Shown one piece after another: positions 9,249 through 18,043 of a DNA stretch of 47,934 bases; the stretch's first letter is position 1, and each line of letters begins with the position of its first letter. The notes under the pieces were generated by a model. The model worked only from the letters and a program-made list of their open reading frames with translations. It was not told the DNA's origin and searched no databases. Position numbers and translations under genes: made by a program. Origin of the DNA: Alphaproteobacteria bacterium HGW-Alphaproteobacteria-6 (GTDB taxonomy: Bacteria; Pseudomonadota; Alphaproteobacteria; Rhodobacterales; Rhodobacteraceae); assembly GCA_002841115.1 (NCBI GenBank), contig PHEC01000005.1, positions 1 to 47,934 on the forward strand. Direction: 5' to 3'.

Positions 9249-10142
9249 ATGAAGCGTAAGGTTACGAAGGCCATTTTCCCGGTGGCGGGGCTTGGCACGC
9301 GGTTCTTGCCCGCGACCAAGTCGATCCCCAAGGAGATCATGACGCTGGTCGACCGGCCGCTGATTCAATACGCCATCGACGAGGCGCGCGCCGCCGGCAT
9401 CAAGGAATTCATCTTCGTCACCTCGCGCGGCAAGGGCGCGCTCGAGGATTATTTCGACCATGCGCACGAGCTTGAGGCCAACCTGCGCCGCTCGGGCAAG
9501 GATGATCTGCTGGAAATCCTGCGCGATACCAACATGGACAGCGGCGCCATCGCCTATATCCGCCAGCACAAGGCGCTGGGCCTTGGCCATGCGGTCTGGT
9601 GCGCGCGCCGGCTGATCGGCAACGAGCCTTTTGCGGTGATCCTGCCCGATGACGTGATCGCGGCGGAAAAGCCCTGCCTTCAGCAGATGGTCGAGGCCTA
9701 TCAGGAGACCGGCGGCAACATGGTCGCCGCGATGGAGGTGCCGCCGGAGAAGGCCGGCGCCTACGGCGTTCTCGACATCAACGAGGACATGGGCGCGATG
9801 GTCTCGGTCAAGGGCATGGTCGAAAAGCCCAAAGCCGACGAGGCGCCGTCGAACCTCGCGGTGATCGGCCGCTACATCCTGACGCCGAAGGTCATGCAGA
9901 ACCTCAACCGGATCAAGTCCGGCGCCGGCGGCGAGATCCAGCTGACCGACGCCATCGCCGAAGAGATCGCCCGGTCGAACAACGTCTTCGGCTACCGTTT
10001 CCGTGGCCAGCGTTTCGACTGCGGATCGAAGGCCGGCTTCCTGCAGGCGACCGTGGCCTTCGGCCTGGCGCGGGCCGAACTGCATGACGAATTCATCCAG
10101 TTCCTGATCGGCATGACCGCCAGCCGCAGGGCGGCCGAGTAG
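9249..10142 (+). CDS. galU: UTP--glucose-1-phosphate uridylyltransferase GalU
   Basis: Makes UDP-glucose from UTP and glucose-1-phosphate, the precursor for UDP-galactose and many glycans. The 297-residue protein starts KAIFPVAGLGTRFLPATKSIPKEIM, the full GalU nucleotide-binding signature, followed by YAIDEARAAGIKEFIFVTSRGK, the central VILPDDVI, and GGEIQLTDAI. The ATG at 9249 is preferred over the GTG at 9246, with AAGG about 7-8 bases upstream. galE follows after 6 bp, so the two form an operon that supplies UDP-Glc and UDP-Gal to the downstream transferases. Confidence 0.96.
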   Translation: MKRKVTKAIFPVAGLGTRFLPATKSIPKEIMTLVDRPLIQYAIDEARAAGIKEFIFVTSRGKGALEDYFDHAHELEANLRRSGKDDLLEILRDTNMDSGAIAYIRQHKALGLGHAVWCARRLIGNEPFAVILPDDVIAAEKPCLQQMVEAYQETGGNMVAAMEVPPEKAGAYGVLDINEDMGAMVSVKGMVEKPKADEAPSNLAVIGRYILTPKVMQNLNRIKSGAGGEIQLTDAIAEEIARSNNVFGYRFRGQRFDCGSKAGFLQATVAFGLARAELHDEFIQFLIGMTASRRAAE

Positions 10143-10148
10143 GGGGGC

Positions 10149-11135
10149 ATGCCGCAGCCCGTCCTGGTCACCGGTGGTGCGGGCTATATCGGGGCCCATG
10201 CCTGCAAGGCGCTGAAGGCGGCCGGCTATCTGCCGGTGGCCTTCGACAGCCTGGTGACCGGCTGGCGCGACGCGGTGAAATTCGGCCCCTTCGAGAACGG
10301 AGACCTTGCCGATCGCGCGGGCCTTGATGCGGTCTTTGCGCGCTGGCAGCCGGTCGCGGTGATGCATTTCGCCGCACTCAGCCTGGTCGGTGACGCGATG
10401 CGCGATCCCGGCCGCTACTGGCGCGCCAATCTGCTTGGCGCGCTCAACCTGGTCGAGGCGGCGCTGGCCGCCGGGTGCCGCGACATGGTGTTTTCCTCGA
10501 CCTGCGCAACCTACGGCGATCAGGATGGCGTGCTTCTGACCGAGGATACGCCGCAGGCGCCGATCAACGCCTATGGCAAGTCGAAGCAGGCGATCGAGCA
10601 GATGCTGGGCGATTTCGGCGCCAGCCATGGCTTGCGCTCGGTGATATTCCGCTATTTCAACGTTGCCGGCGCCGACCCCGAGGGCGAGATTGGCGAGTTT
10701 CACCGCCCCGAGACCCATCTGATCCCGCTGATGCTGGATGCGATCGACGGGCGGCGGCCGGCGCTGACCGTCTTCGGCTCCGATTACCCGACCCCCGACG
10801 GCACCTGCATTCGCGACTACGTCCATGTCACCGATCTGGTCGAGGCCCATGTCCTTGGCCTGAAATGGCTGGGCGAGGGTGGTGATAGCCGGGTCTTCTG
10901 CCTGGGCACCGGCAAGGGCTTTTCGGTGCGCGAGGTGATCGCGCAGTCGCGCCTTGTCACCAACCGCGAGGTGCCGGTGACCTATGGTGACCGCCGCCCC
11001 GGCGACGCGGTCAGCCTGGTCTGCGGCAGCGAGCGGGCGGTGCGCGAACTGGGCTGGCGCCCGTTGCGGTCGAACCTGGAAGCGATGATCGCGGACGCCT
11101 GGCGCTGGCACCAGACCGGCGGCTATCGCGGCTGA
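10149..11135 (+). CDS. galE: UDP-glucose 4-epimerase GalE
   Basis: Interconverts UDP-glucose and UDP-galactose through an NAD-bound 4-keto intermediate. The 328-residue short-chain dehydrogenase/reductase starts VLVTGGAGYIGAHACKAL (NAD site), has the catalytic serine/threonine in FSSTCATYG and the YxxxK pair in INAYGKSKQAIEQ, and RYFNVAGADPEGEIGE, a GalE hallmark. Length and motifs are normal. It is 6 bp behind galU with a G-rich ribosome site in the gap. The 211 bp after it hold no convincing gene before the glycosyltransferase at 11347. Confidence 0.95.
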   Translation: MPQPVLVTGGAGYIGAHACKALKAAGYLPVAFDSLVTGWRDAVKFGPFENGDLADRAGLDAVFARWQPVAVMHFAALSLVGDAMRDPGRYWRANLLGALNLVEAALAAGCRDMVFSSTCATYGDQDGVLLTEDTPQAPINAYGKSKQAIEQMLGDFGASHGLRSVIFRYFNVAGADPEGEIGEFHRPETHLIPLMLDAIDGRRPALTVFGSDYPTPDGTCIRDYVHVTDLVEAHVLGLKWLGEGGDSRVFCLGTGKGFSVREVIAQSRLVTNREVPVTYGDRRPGDAVSLVCGSERAVRELGWRPLRSNLEAMIADAWRWHQTGGYRG

Positions 11136-11346
11136 TCGGGGCGCTGTGCGGCCCGACTATCCGGTTTACCTCGGCGCCGGGGCTCTGTATCCTCGCGGCC
11201 AAGGATAACAGGGCGGGCAGGCGCCGGCGGGACCGCGATGGATCGCGCCGGCGTGCAGGGCAGGCTGGCATGCTTCAACAACGTCTTAACCACGACGTGG
11301 CAAAAGCGGCACCGGACCTGAGGTCGCAACCCGCCAAAGGGGTCGG

Positions 11347-12357
11347 ATGGGCGTCTGGGCAAGATACCGGCTGCGGCTGAAACGCAAGGCCCTGCGCTTT
11401 CGGGCCTTTCGCAAGCGGCGAGAGCTGTCGGTGGTCGCCGACCGCAGCCGCGACATTGCCGCCGCCGATATCCTGGTCGCCACGGTCCTGCGCAACGAAC
11501 GCCTGCGCCTGCCCTATTTCCTGCGCTATTACCGTGACCTTGGCGTGAAGCACTTCCTGATCGTCGACAACGGATCGGACGACGGGTCGCGCGACTATCT
11601 GGCCGCGCAGAAGGATGTTTCGCTCTGGACCACGTCGGCAAGTTACCGCGATGCGCGCTACGGGATCGACTGGATCAACTGGCTGCTGATGCGCCACGCC
11701 CGCCGGCACTGGGTCCTGGCGGTCGATGTCGACGAATTCTTCGTCTATCCGTTCTGTGACACCCGCCCGATCCGGGCGCTGACCGACTGGCTGGATGTCT
11801 ACGGGGTGCGCGCCTTTCCGGCGATGGTGCTTGACATGTATCCCAAGGGCCCGATCGGCGCCGAGCCTTACCGCGAAGGCCGCAATCCGTTCGAGATTGC
11901 GCAGTATTTCGACAGCGGCAACTACACGATCAGGAAGAACCCGACCTTCGGCAACCTCTGGATCCAGGGAGGGCCACGGGCGCGGAAGATGTTCGCCGAC
12001 CGCCCGGCCGAGGCGCCGTCGCTGAACAAGATCCCGCTGGTGAAATGGGCGCGCGGCTACTGCTTCGTCAGTTCGACCCACATGCTCTTGCCGCGCGGCC
12101 TGAACCGGGTCTACGACGAATGGGGCGGCGAAAAGGCTTCGGGCTGCCTGCTGCACGCCAAGTTCCTGTCGACGTTTCCCGACAAGGTGGCAGAGGAGTT
12201 GCAGCGGCGCGAGCATTTCGCGCAAAGCCGCGAATACATCGCCTATGCCGAAACCCTGAAGGACACCCCCGACCTGTGGTGCAAATGGTCCGAGAAATAC
12301 ATCAACTGGCGCCAGCTAGAGATCCTCGGCCTGATGTCGAAGGGCAACTGGGCATGA
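11347..12357 (+). CDS. Glycosyltransferase family 2 protein
   Basis: A 336-residue cytoplasmic protein of the family-2 type with the short GT-A domain often seen in Rhodobacterales. VATVLRNERLRLPYFLRYY is followed by LGVKHFLIVDNGSDDGSRDYL (nucleotide-sugar site), and WVLAVDVDEFFVYP supplies the metal-binding DVD. No membrane segments are evident. A ribosome site AAAGGGG lies 5 bases before the ATG. The donor and acceptor cannot be told from sequence. The next gene starts 10 bp after this stop, so the three genes 11347-15502 form an apparent operon. Confidence 0.8.
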   Translation: MGVWARYRLRLKRKALRFRAFRKRRELSVVADRSRDIAAADILVATVLRNERLRLPYFLRYYRDLGVKHFLIVDNGSDDGSRDYLAAQKDVSLWTTSASYRDARYGIDWINWLLMRHARRHWVLAVDVDEFFVYPFCDTRPIRALTDWLDVYGVRAFPAMVLDMYPKGPIGAEPYREGRNPFEIAQYFDSGNYTIRKNPTFGNLWIQGGPRARKMFADRPAEAPSLNKIPLVKWARGYCFVSSTHMLLPRGLNRVYDEWGGEKASGCLLHAKFLSTFPDKVAEELQRREHFAQSREYIAYAETLKDTPDLWCKWSEKYINWRQLEILGLMSKGNWA

Positions 12358-12367
12358 GGCGGTCGGC

Positions 12368-14065
12368 GTGACGGTCGGGTTCGTCATGATGTGCCACACG
12401 GCACTGGGCCGGGCCGCGCAGGTCGCGCGCCACTGGGCCGAGGCCGGCTGCCCGGTGGTCATCCATGTCGATCGCAGGGTGCGGCGGGCCGATCATCAGA
12501 AGCTGATCCAGACCCTGGCCGATCTTGGGTCCGTCAGTTTTTCGCACCGCTACACCTGCGAATGGGGCACCTGGGGGCTGATCGCGGCGACCCAGGCGGC
12601 ATCGGCGCAGATGCTGGAGCGTCACCCCGGCGTGCGCCATGTCTTTCTCGCCTCGGGGTCCTGCCTGCCGCTGCGCCCGGTGCAGGCCCTGGTCGACTAC
12701 CTTGACGCCCGGCCGCAGACCGATTTCATCGAAAGCGTGACCACCGCCGATGTCGGCTGGACCGTCGGCGGGCTTGATGCCGAGCGGTTCAACCTGCGCT
12801 TTCCCTTTTCATGGCAGCGCCAGCGGCGGCTTTTCGATGCCTATGTCTGGATCCAGCGCTGCATCGGTTTCCGCCGCCGGATGCCGAAGGGGATGGTCCC
12901 GCATCTGGGCAGCCAGTGGTGGTGCCTGACCCGCCAGACCCTGAAGGCGATCCTCGATGATCCCGACCGTGCGCTCTATGACCGGTATTTCCGCCGCGTC
13001 TGGATCCCGGATGAAAGCTATTTCCAGACCCTGGTGCGGCTTCATTCCAGCCGGATCGAAAGCCGCTCGCTGACCCTGTCGAAATTCGACTACCTCGGCA
13101 AGCCGCACACGTTCTACGACGATCACCTGCAACTGCTGCGCCGGTCGGACTGCTTCGTCGCGCGCAAGATCTGGCCGCGCGCCGACCGGCTTTACCAGAC
13201 CTTCCTGTCGGCCGCCGACGAGGACGGCCCGCGCGCCGAACCCAATCCCGGCAAGATCGACCGGCTTTTCGCCAAGGCGGTGGAACGGCGCACCCGCGGC
13301 CGCGCCGGGCTTTACATGCAAAGCCGGTTTCCGGTCCGCGACCGCGAGAATGGCAAGACCTGCACGCCCTATTCGGTGTTTCACGGCTTTTCCGACATCT
13401 TCGAGGATTTCGACATCTGGCTGGCAAAGTCGGTCGGCGGGCGCGTGCATGGCCATCTCTTCGGCCCGGGCCGGGTCGAGTTTGCCGGCGGTGAATCGGT
13501 CTTCAACGGCGCGCTGACCGACAGTGCGGCAATCCGCGACTATGATCCGCGGTCGTTCCTGACCAGCCTGATCTGGAACACCCGCGGCGAGCGGCAGTGC
13601 TTTCAGTTCGGCCCGCGCGACAACCAGGATTGCAACTGGTTCATCGCCACCGACCCGAATGCCCAGATATCGGTGGTCTCGGGGGCCTGGGCGGTGCCGC
13701 TCTGGCGCCGCAAGGGCGATTTCTCGGATCTGCGCAAGGAGGCGGCGCGGCTGCAGAAGATCGAGACCGACCATCTTGCCATCCTGCGCTCGATGTATGT
13801 CAAGGCGCGGGTGCGGATCTGGTCGATGGCCGAATTCATCGAGGCACCGATGGAGCCCTTGCAGGCGATCATCGACGAGATCAATCCGCGCGCCGCGCGC
13901 CGCCTGGCCGAGGTGCCGAAACTGGCCGATCTGACCGGGTTCGGCGATTTCCTGCAGAGCCTGCGCAATCAGGGCATGCAGCCGACCCTGGTCGGAGACT
14001 TCACCGCCGGTGCCGCGCCGGACCCCACCGGCTCTGACCGCAACCGCCCCTATCTGGTTCGCTAG
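12368..14065 (+). CDS. Core-2/I-branching-type glycosyltransferase (GT14-like) with extra C-terminal domain
   Basis: A 565-residue protein starting with GTG (GAGGCGG 5 bases upstream). The N-terminal half (about 1-260) resembles the beta-1,6-N-acetylglucosaminyltransferase family: VGFVMMCHT, VVIHVDRRV, the lipid-free WGTWGLIAAT, HVFLASGSCLPLRP and HLGSQWWCLTRQTLKAI, then VWIPDESYFQTLV (the acidic catalytic region). The second half (about 280-565) has no domain I recognise with certainty; it contains FGPGRVEFAGGE and an FQFGPRDNQDCNW stretch and is probably a family-specific domain of Rhodobacterales proteins. It sits between another transferase and a sulfotransferase-like gene, so it likely adds a branch or side sugar to a surface glycan. 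Confidence 0.75.
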   Translation: MTVGFVMMCHTALGRAAQVARHWAEAGCPVVIHVDRRVRRADHQKLIQTLADLGSVSFSHRYTCEWGTWGLIAATQAASAQMLERHPGVRHVFLASGSCLPLRPVQALVDYLDARPQTDFIESVTTADVGWTVGGLDAERFNLRFPFSWQRQRRLFDAYVWIQRCIGFRRRMPKGMVPHLGSQWWCLTRQTLKAILDDPDRALYDRYFRRVWIPDESYFQTLVRLHSSRIESRSLTLSKFDYLGKPHTFYDDHLQLLRRSDCFVARKIWPRADRLYQTFLSAADEDGPRAEPNPGKIDRLFAKAVERRTRGRAGLYMQSRFPVRDRENGKTCTPYSVFHGFSDIFEDFDIWLAKSVGGRVHGHLFGPGRVEFAGGESVFNGALTDSAAIRDYDPRSFLTSLIWNTRGERQCFQFGPRDNQDCNWFIATDPNAQISVVSGAWAVPLWRRKGDFSDLRKEAARLQKIETDHLAILRSMYVKARVRIWSMAEFIEAPMEPLQAIIDEINPRAARRLAEVPKLADLTGFGDFLQSLRNQGMQPTLVGDFTAGAAPDPTGSDRNRPYLVR

Positions 14066-14074
14066 GATCCGGGC

Positions 14075-15502
14075 ATGGCTGCGCGCTTCACCTCCTTCGT
14101 TCTCTTCGCCGAAATGCGGACCGGATCGAACCTTCTGGAATCCATCCTGAACTCGGTCCCCGGCATCACCTGCCACGGCGAGGCGTTCAACCCGCTCTTC
14201 ATCGGCTATCCGAAATCGGCCGAACTTCTCGGCGTCACCCGGCCGGCGCGCGATGCCGACCCGCATCTCCTGCTGGACCGGATCCGCAGGGCCGGCGGGC
14301 TGAACGGCTTTCGCTTTTTCCACGACCATGATGCACGGGTGCCCGAAAGGGTGCTGGCCGATCCCGCCTGCGCCAAGATCGTGCTGACCCGCAACCCGCT
14401 TGACAGCTACGTCAGCCTGAAGATCGCGCGCCAGACCGGGCAATGGAAACTTGGCGATGCCGCGCAGCGAAAGGCGGCACGGGTCCGCTTTGACGGTGAC
14501 GAGTTTGCCGCCCATGTCGGCGCGATTCAGGATTTCCAGCGCCGGATCCAGCATGGGCTGCAAAGCACCGGCCAGACCGCCTTCTATCTTGACTACGAGG
14601 ATGTGCAGGATGCGGCGGTGCAGGCGGGTCTGCTGACCTTCCTTGGCCGGGACGGGGGCGCCACGGCGACGCCGGGCCGCATGGTCCGCCAGAACCCCGG
14701 CATGATCGACGAAAAGCTGCTGAACCCCGAAGCGGTGGCGCCGGCGCTGGCGCGGCTTGACCGGTTCAACCTGTCCCGAACCCCGTATTTCGAGCCGCGT
14801 CGCGGTCCGGCGGTGCCGAGTTTCATGGCCGCCACCGGCGCGCCGCTGCTGTTCATGCCGATCCGCAGCGGGCCCGATCTGCGTATCCGGCGCTGGCTCG
14901 CCGGGATCGGCGCCGAGGGCGGTGGCGGGTTGACCGAAGGCTTCAGCCAGAAAACGCTGCGCGCCTGGTGGCGCGCCAACCCCGGCCATCGCGGCTTTAC
15001 CGTCCTCAGCCATCCCGTCGCCCGCGCCCACCGCTGCTTTTGCGATGTCATCGCGACCGACCGTTTCGCCGAGTTGCGCGACATCCTGCGCGACACCTAC
15101 GGGCTGCCGCTGCCGCCCGATGCGCAGATCGCGGCGATGGATCTGGCCGCCCACCGCGCCGCCTTCACCGGCTTTCTTCGCTTTCTCAAGGCCAATCTGG
15201 CCGGCCAGACCGGCGTCTGGATCGATCCGGCCTGGGCCAGCCAGTCCGCGGTCATCGCCGGGTTCTCGGCCTTTGCCGCGCCCGACCTGATCGCCCGCGA
15301 GGATCGCCTGGCCGAGGATCTGGGATGGCTGGCCAAAGCCTGCGGCCTGGTCGCACCGCCCTTGCCTGACGATCCTGACGATGCCGCACCGTTTGCGCTG
15401 GCCGAGGTCTGCGACAGCAAGGTCGAGGCCGCCGCCCGCGCCGCCTATGGGCGCGACTACGATGCGTTCGGCTTTGGCGACTGGCAGCCGGGGCCGGGCT
15501 GA
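14075..15502 (+). CDS. Sulfotransferase-like protein with two sulfotransferase-like halves (Stf0 type N-terminus)
   Basis: A 475-residue protein, long for a single-domain sulfotransferase. The N-terminal half has FAEMRTGSNLLESILNSVPG, the 5'-phosphosulfate loop of the Stf0/NodH group, CHGEAFNPLF, and IVLTRNPLDSYVSLKIARQ, the 3'-phosphate (PAPS) site. The second half begins around residue 245 (LLFMPIRSGPDLRIRRWL) and includes VLSHPVARAHRCFCDVI, which looks like a 3'-phosphate site, but its loop lacks the usual lysine or arginine-Gly-Ser pattern and may be inactive. It could transfer sulfate to a glycan made by the upstream transferases, or be a bifunctional enzyme. It starts 9 bp after the previous stop. 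PAPS use is inferred from the family. Confidence 0.75.
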   Translation: MAARFTSFVLFAEMRTGSNLLESILNSVPGITCHGEAFNPLFIGYPKSAELLGVTRPARDADPHLLLDRIRRAGGLNGFRFFHDHDARVPERVLADPACAKIVLTRNPLDSYVSLKIARQTGQWKLGDAAQRKAARVRFDGDEFAAHVGAIQDFQRRIQHGLQSTGQTAFYLDYEDVQDAAVQAGLLTFLGRDGGATATPGRMVRQNPGMIDEKLLNPEAVAPALARLDRFNLSRTPYFEPRRGPAVPSFMAATGAPLLFMPIRSGPDLRIRRWLAGIGAEGGGGLTEGFSQKTLRAWWRANPGHRGFTVLSHPVARAHRCFCDVIATDRFAELRDILRDTYGLPLPPDAQIAAMDLAAHRAAFTGFLRFLKANLAGQTGVWIDPAWASQSAVIAGFSAFAAPDLIAREDRLAEDLGWLAKACGLVAPPLPDDPDDAAPFALAEVCDSKVEAAARAAYGRDYDAFGFGDWQPGPG

Positions 15503-15531
15503 GGATCAGCCGCCAGCCGCGCCGACAGGGT

Positions 15532-15553
15532 CGCGCGCACCGGCCGGCGCGCG
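15532..15553. terminator. GC stem-loop between convergent sulfotransferase and ptsN genes
   Basis: CGCGCGC (15532-15538) pairs with GCGCGCG (15547-15553), 8-base loop, in the 55 bp between the stops of two convergent genes. No U-tract; position makes a bidirectional terminator plausible. Confidence 0.3.
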
Positions 15554-15557
15554 CGGA

Positions 15558-16022
15558 TCAGGCCGCCTGATTCGACCGCGCCTCGGTCAGCACCGCATGC
15601 AGTGCGGCGGGGTCGGTGTTGGCGCGCAACTTGGCGCAGACCGCCGCGTCGCGCATGGTCCGCGATACCAGCGCCAGCGCCTTGAGATGCTCGACACCGG
15701 ATTCCTTCGGCGCGAACAGCGCAAAGATCAGGTCGACCGGCTGCCGGTCGACCGCATCGAAATCCAACGGTCGTTCCAGCCTGAGGAACACCCCGATCAC
15801 ATGGTCAAGCTCCTCGATCCGCGCGTGCGGCAGGGCCACGCCATGGCCAACGCCGGTCGGCCCCAGGCTTTCGCGCTCTTGCAGCGCATCGACGGTGGCT
15901 GCGGCGTTCAGCCGGTAGACGGCCTGCCCGATCTCGCCCAGATCCTGAAACAGCCGCTTCTTGCTGGTGGCATGTCCGATAACCCGGACCGCCGCCGGCT
16001 TGAGGATAGTTGAAAGCTGCAT
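15558..16022 (-). CDS. ptsN: PTS IIA-like nitrogen regulatory protein PtsN (EIIA-Ntr)
   Basis: A 154-residue EIIA protein of the regulatory Ntr phosphotransferase chain (EI-Ntr, NPr, EIIA-Ntr), which responds to nitrogen and potassium status without transporting sugar. The phosphorylated histidine is His66 in HGVALPHARIEEL. The rest, such as GVFLRLERPLDFDAVD and DLIFALFAPKESGVEHLK, matches the family. It lies at the end of the rpoN-hpf-ptsN series on the minus strand; hpf's stop is 36 bp upstream, and AAGGAC stands before the ATG. The linkage to rpoN is well known in proteobacteria. Confidence 0.93.
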   Translation of the reverse strand: MQLSTILKPAAVRVIGHATSKKRLFQDLGEIGQAVYRLNAAATVDALQERESLGPTGVGHGVALPHARIEELDHVIGVFLRLERPLDFDAVDRQPVDLIFALFAPKESGVEHLKALALVSRTMRDAAVCAKLRANTDPAALHAVLTEARSNQAA

Positions 16023-16058
16023 TCGTCCTTACAATCCTGCGCCCGGCAACCGGGATGT

Positions 16059-16634
16059 CTAGCTTCCGACCGACGGATCGATCCAGCCGATATTGCCATC
16101 ATCGCGGCGGTGAACGACATTCACCTTGCCATGCTTTTCGTTGCGAAAGACCAGCATCGCCGACCCCGACAGCTCCATCTGCATCACCGCCTCACCGACC
16201 GAAAGCGACGGAATCTTGGTTTCCATCTCGGCGATGATCATCGGCTGGAGCGATTCCGGTTCGGCCTCTTCTGATCCTTCGTTCGCGGCGAGGACATACA
16301 TGGGCGCACCGGCGAATTCAACCGGCACGATGCGGTCGCGGTGATGATCGCGCAGCCGGCGCTTGTAGCGGCGCAACTGCTTGTCCATCTTCTCGCGGCA
16401 GGCTTCGAAGGCGGAATAGACCTCGGTCGCCTGGCCACGGGCGGCGGCGGTCAGGCCGGTCGACAGGTGCACCGTGGCCTCGCAGAGGTATTCATAGGCA
16501 TTGCGCGAAAAGACGATGGTCGCATCGGTCGGGCGCTGGGCATATTTCTCGACCGTCTCGCCAAGCTCGGTTTTCACATGGGCCTGCAGCGCGTCGCCGA
16601 CGTCGATCTGTTTGCCGCTGATCTGATACCGCAT
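16059..16634 (-). CDS. hpf: Long-form ribosome hibernation-promoting factor (HPF/RaiA family)
   Basis: Binds the 30S subunit and drives dimerisation of 70S ribosomes in stationary phase. The 191-residue size is the long form: an N-terminal S30AE domain (about 1-105; MRYQISGKQIDVGDALQAHV, then the basic stretch KQLRRYKRRLRDHHRDR) and a C-terminal dimerisation domain with SVGEAVMQMELSG and VFRNEKHGKVNVVHRRDDGNIGWIDP. The ATG at 16634 has AAGGAG upstream, and the frame's earlier in-frame codons give no family match. It sits 94 bp downstream of rpoN, a location conserved in proteobacteria. Confidence 0.93.
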   Translation of the reverse strand: MRYQISGKQIDVGDALQAHVKTELGETVEKYAQRPTDATIVFSRNAYEYLCEATVHLSTGLTAAARGQATEVYSAFEACREKMDKQLRRYKRRLRDHHRDRIVPVEFAGAPMYVLAANEGSEEAEPESLQPMIIAEMETKIPSLSVGEAVMQMELSGSAMLVFRNEKHGKVNVVHRRDDGNIGWIDPSVGS

Positions 16635-16728
16635 GGCTTCTCCTTCGTCATGAAGATGTCGCACGCGCCCGCCGATATGGCGTGGCGATGGCGGCATCGG
16701 TGGTCGTCTCGGTGGTCGTGGGGGGTGA

Positions 16729-18015
16729 TCATGATCCGCGCGCTCCGTCCGGGCAATCCCGGCCGGGGGCCTTCCGGTCTCGGCGCGCGTAGGATGATGG
16801 TATGCGCATGCATTTGCGATATTTGGTGACAGTTCGCCGGGCTATGTCAACGCCCTCCTTTTTGAGTTGTGCCGCGATTGTGTCATCCGCAAGGGGGGCC
16901 GCAGGATTTTCCTCGGCGACCATCTGCCCGATCCGGCGCTGGACATCGAAGGCCGAGATCGCGCCATCCCCGGCCGGCAGCGCCTGCGAGAAGAAATGCG
17001 ACAGCGGATAGACCCGTGCCTCGGCGATCAGCGCCTTGCCCGACAGCGCCCGGCCCAGTGTCGAGGGATGCACCCCCAGCGCCGCCGCCGCCTCGGTCCG
17101 GGTCAGCGGGCGCAGCGTCGCATGATCGCCGGCAAAGAATGCCTGCTGGGTCGCGGCAATGTGCGTGCCGATGCGCAAAAGCGTCTCGGCACGGGCCGAA
17201 AGCGCCGAAATGAACCACCCCGCCCGGTCGTGAAGCGCGCGCAGTTCGCTGCCGCCCAGCGTCGGGCGATCCGCCGGCAGCCGGCTGACCTGAGGCCATG
17301 CCGATGCCAGCAGCCGCACCGTCACGCCGCCCCGGCCGTCGCGCTCGACCACAAGTTCGGGAATGCGCACGCCCGCCGTCTCGGGCGCCGGCATCACCGG
17401 CTTGGCGGTCAGCCCGCGCAACAGCCGCGCGATCCTGCGCAGCACCGTTTCGGGCTGGCCAAGGCTGCGTGACAGCCGCGCCCAGCGTTCCTGGGCGAAA
17501 TCGTCCAGCCGGAGTGTCGCCGACCGGGCCAGGCCGCGGTCGATCCCGGCATCGGCCAGCTTCAGTTCCAGGCATTCGGCCAGCGACCGCGCGCCGATAC
17601 CCGCCGGGTCGCAGCGTTGCAGCGCCTCCAGGCCGCCCTGCAACACCGCCACCGGCAGCTTCATCAGTTCGGCCAGTTCGCCAAGCGGCGTGTCGAGATA
17701 GCCATCCTCGCGCAATTCGCCGACCAGATACAGCGCCGCCGCCTCGGTCACCGGATCAAGCCGCTGCAACCCGATCTGCCGGGCCAGCGAATCGCCCAGC
17801 CCCTCCTGCGCCGCCGAGGTCGCCAGGGCATAGTCGAAGGCCGATCCGCCGCCGCTGTCCTCGACCACAAGGAACGGATTGTCGGCGGCCTCGCGCGCGA
17901 TCGTCTCGGCCAGTTCGACCGCCGGCAGCGCCAGCACGCTCAGGGCCTGCCGCATCGCCGGGCCAAGGCCCAGACGCTGCTTCTGCGTCAGCGTGATCCC
18001 GGTGCGGACCGCCAT
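16729..18015 (-). CDS. rpoN: RNA polymerase sigma-54 factor RpoN
   Basis: Sigma-54, which recognises -24/-12 promoters and needs an AAA+ activator. The 428-residue protein has the activator-interacting region I (TQKQRLGLGPAMRQALSVLALP), the core-binding domain (about 90-270), a helix-turn-helix region (TEAAAALGVHPSTLGRALSGK) and the RpoN box ARRTVTKYRKCMRIPSS near residue 392. It is shorter than the 470-500 residues of enteric RpoN; the acidic region II linker is nearly missing, as is common in this order. lptB ends 28 bp upstream. A 10-bp palindrome GATCATGATC overlaps the stop. Confidence 0.93.
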   Translation of the reverse strand: MAVRTGITLTQKQRLGLGPAMRQALSVLALPAVELAETIAREAADNPFLVVEDSGGGSAFDYALATSAAQEGLGDSLARQIGLQRLDPVTEAAALYLVGELREDGYLDTPLGELAELMKLPVAVLQGGLEALQRCDPAGIGARSLAECLELKLADAGIDRGLARSATLRLDDFAQERWARLSRSLGQPETVLRRIARLLRGLTAKPVMPAPETAGVRIPELVVERDGRGGVTVRLLASAWPQVSRLPADRPTLGGSELRALHDRAGWFISALSARAETLLRIGTHIAATQQAFFAGDHATLRPLTRTEAAAALGVHPSTLGRALSGKALIAEARVYPLSHFFSQALPAGDGAISAFDVQRRIGQMVAEENPAAPLADDTIAAQLKKEGVDIARRTVTKYRKCMRIPSSYARRDRKAPGRDCPDGARGS

Positions 18016-18043
18016 CAGCCCAGACCTCCTGCGCCCTGCGCGG

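Noticed and set aside
9183-11111. A 642-codon minus-strand open frame over galU and galE
   Set aside because: Antisense shadow of two well-recognised enzymes; no motif and no ribosome site.
11238-11321. A 27-residue open frame in the gap between galE and the family-2 glycosyltransferase
   Set aside because: No convincing ribosome site and no likeness to a known peptide.
16727-16736. Palindrome GATCATGATC overlapping the rpoN stop
   Set aside because: Only 10 bp and inside the coding end; not clearly above chance.
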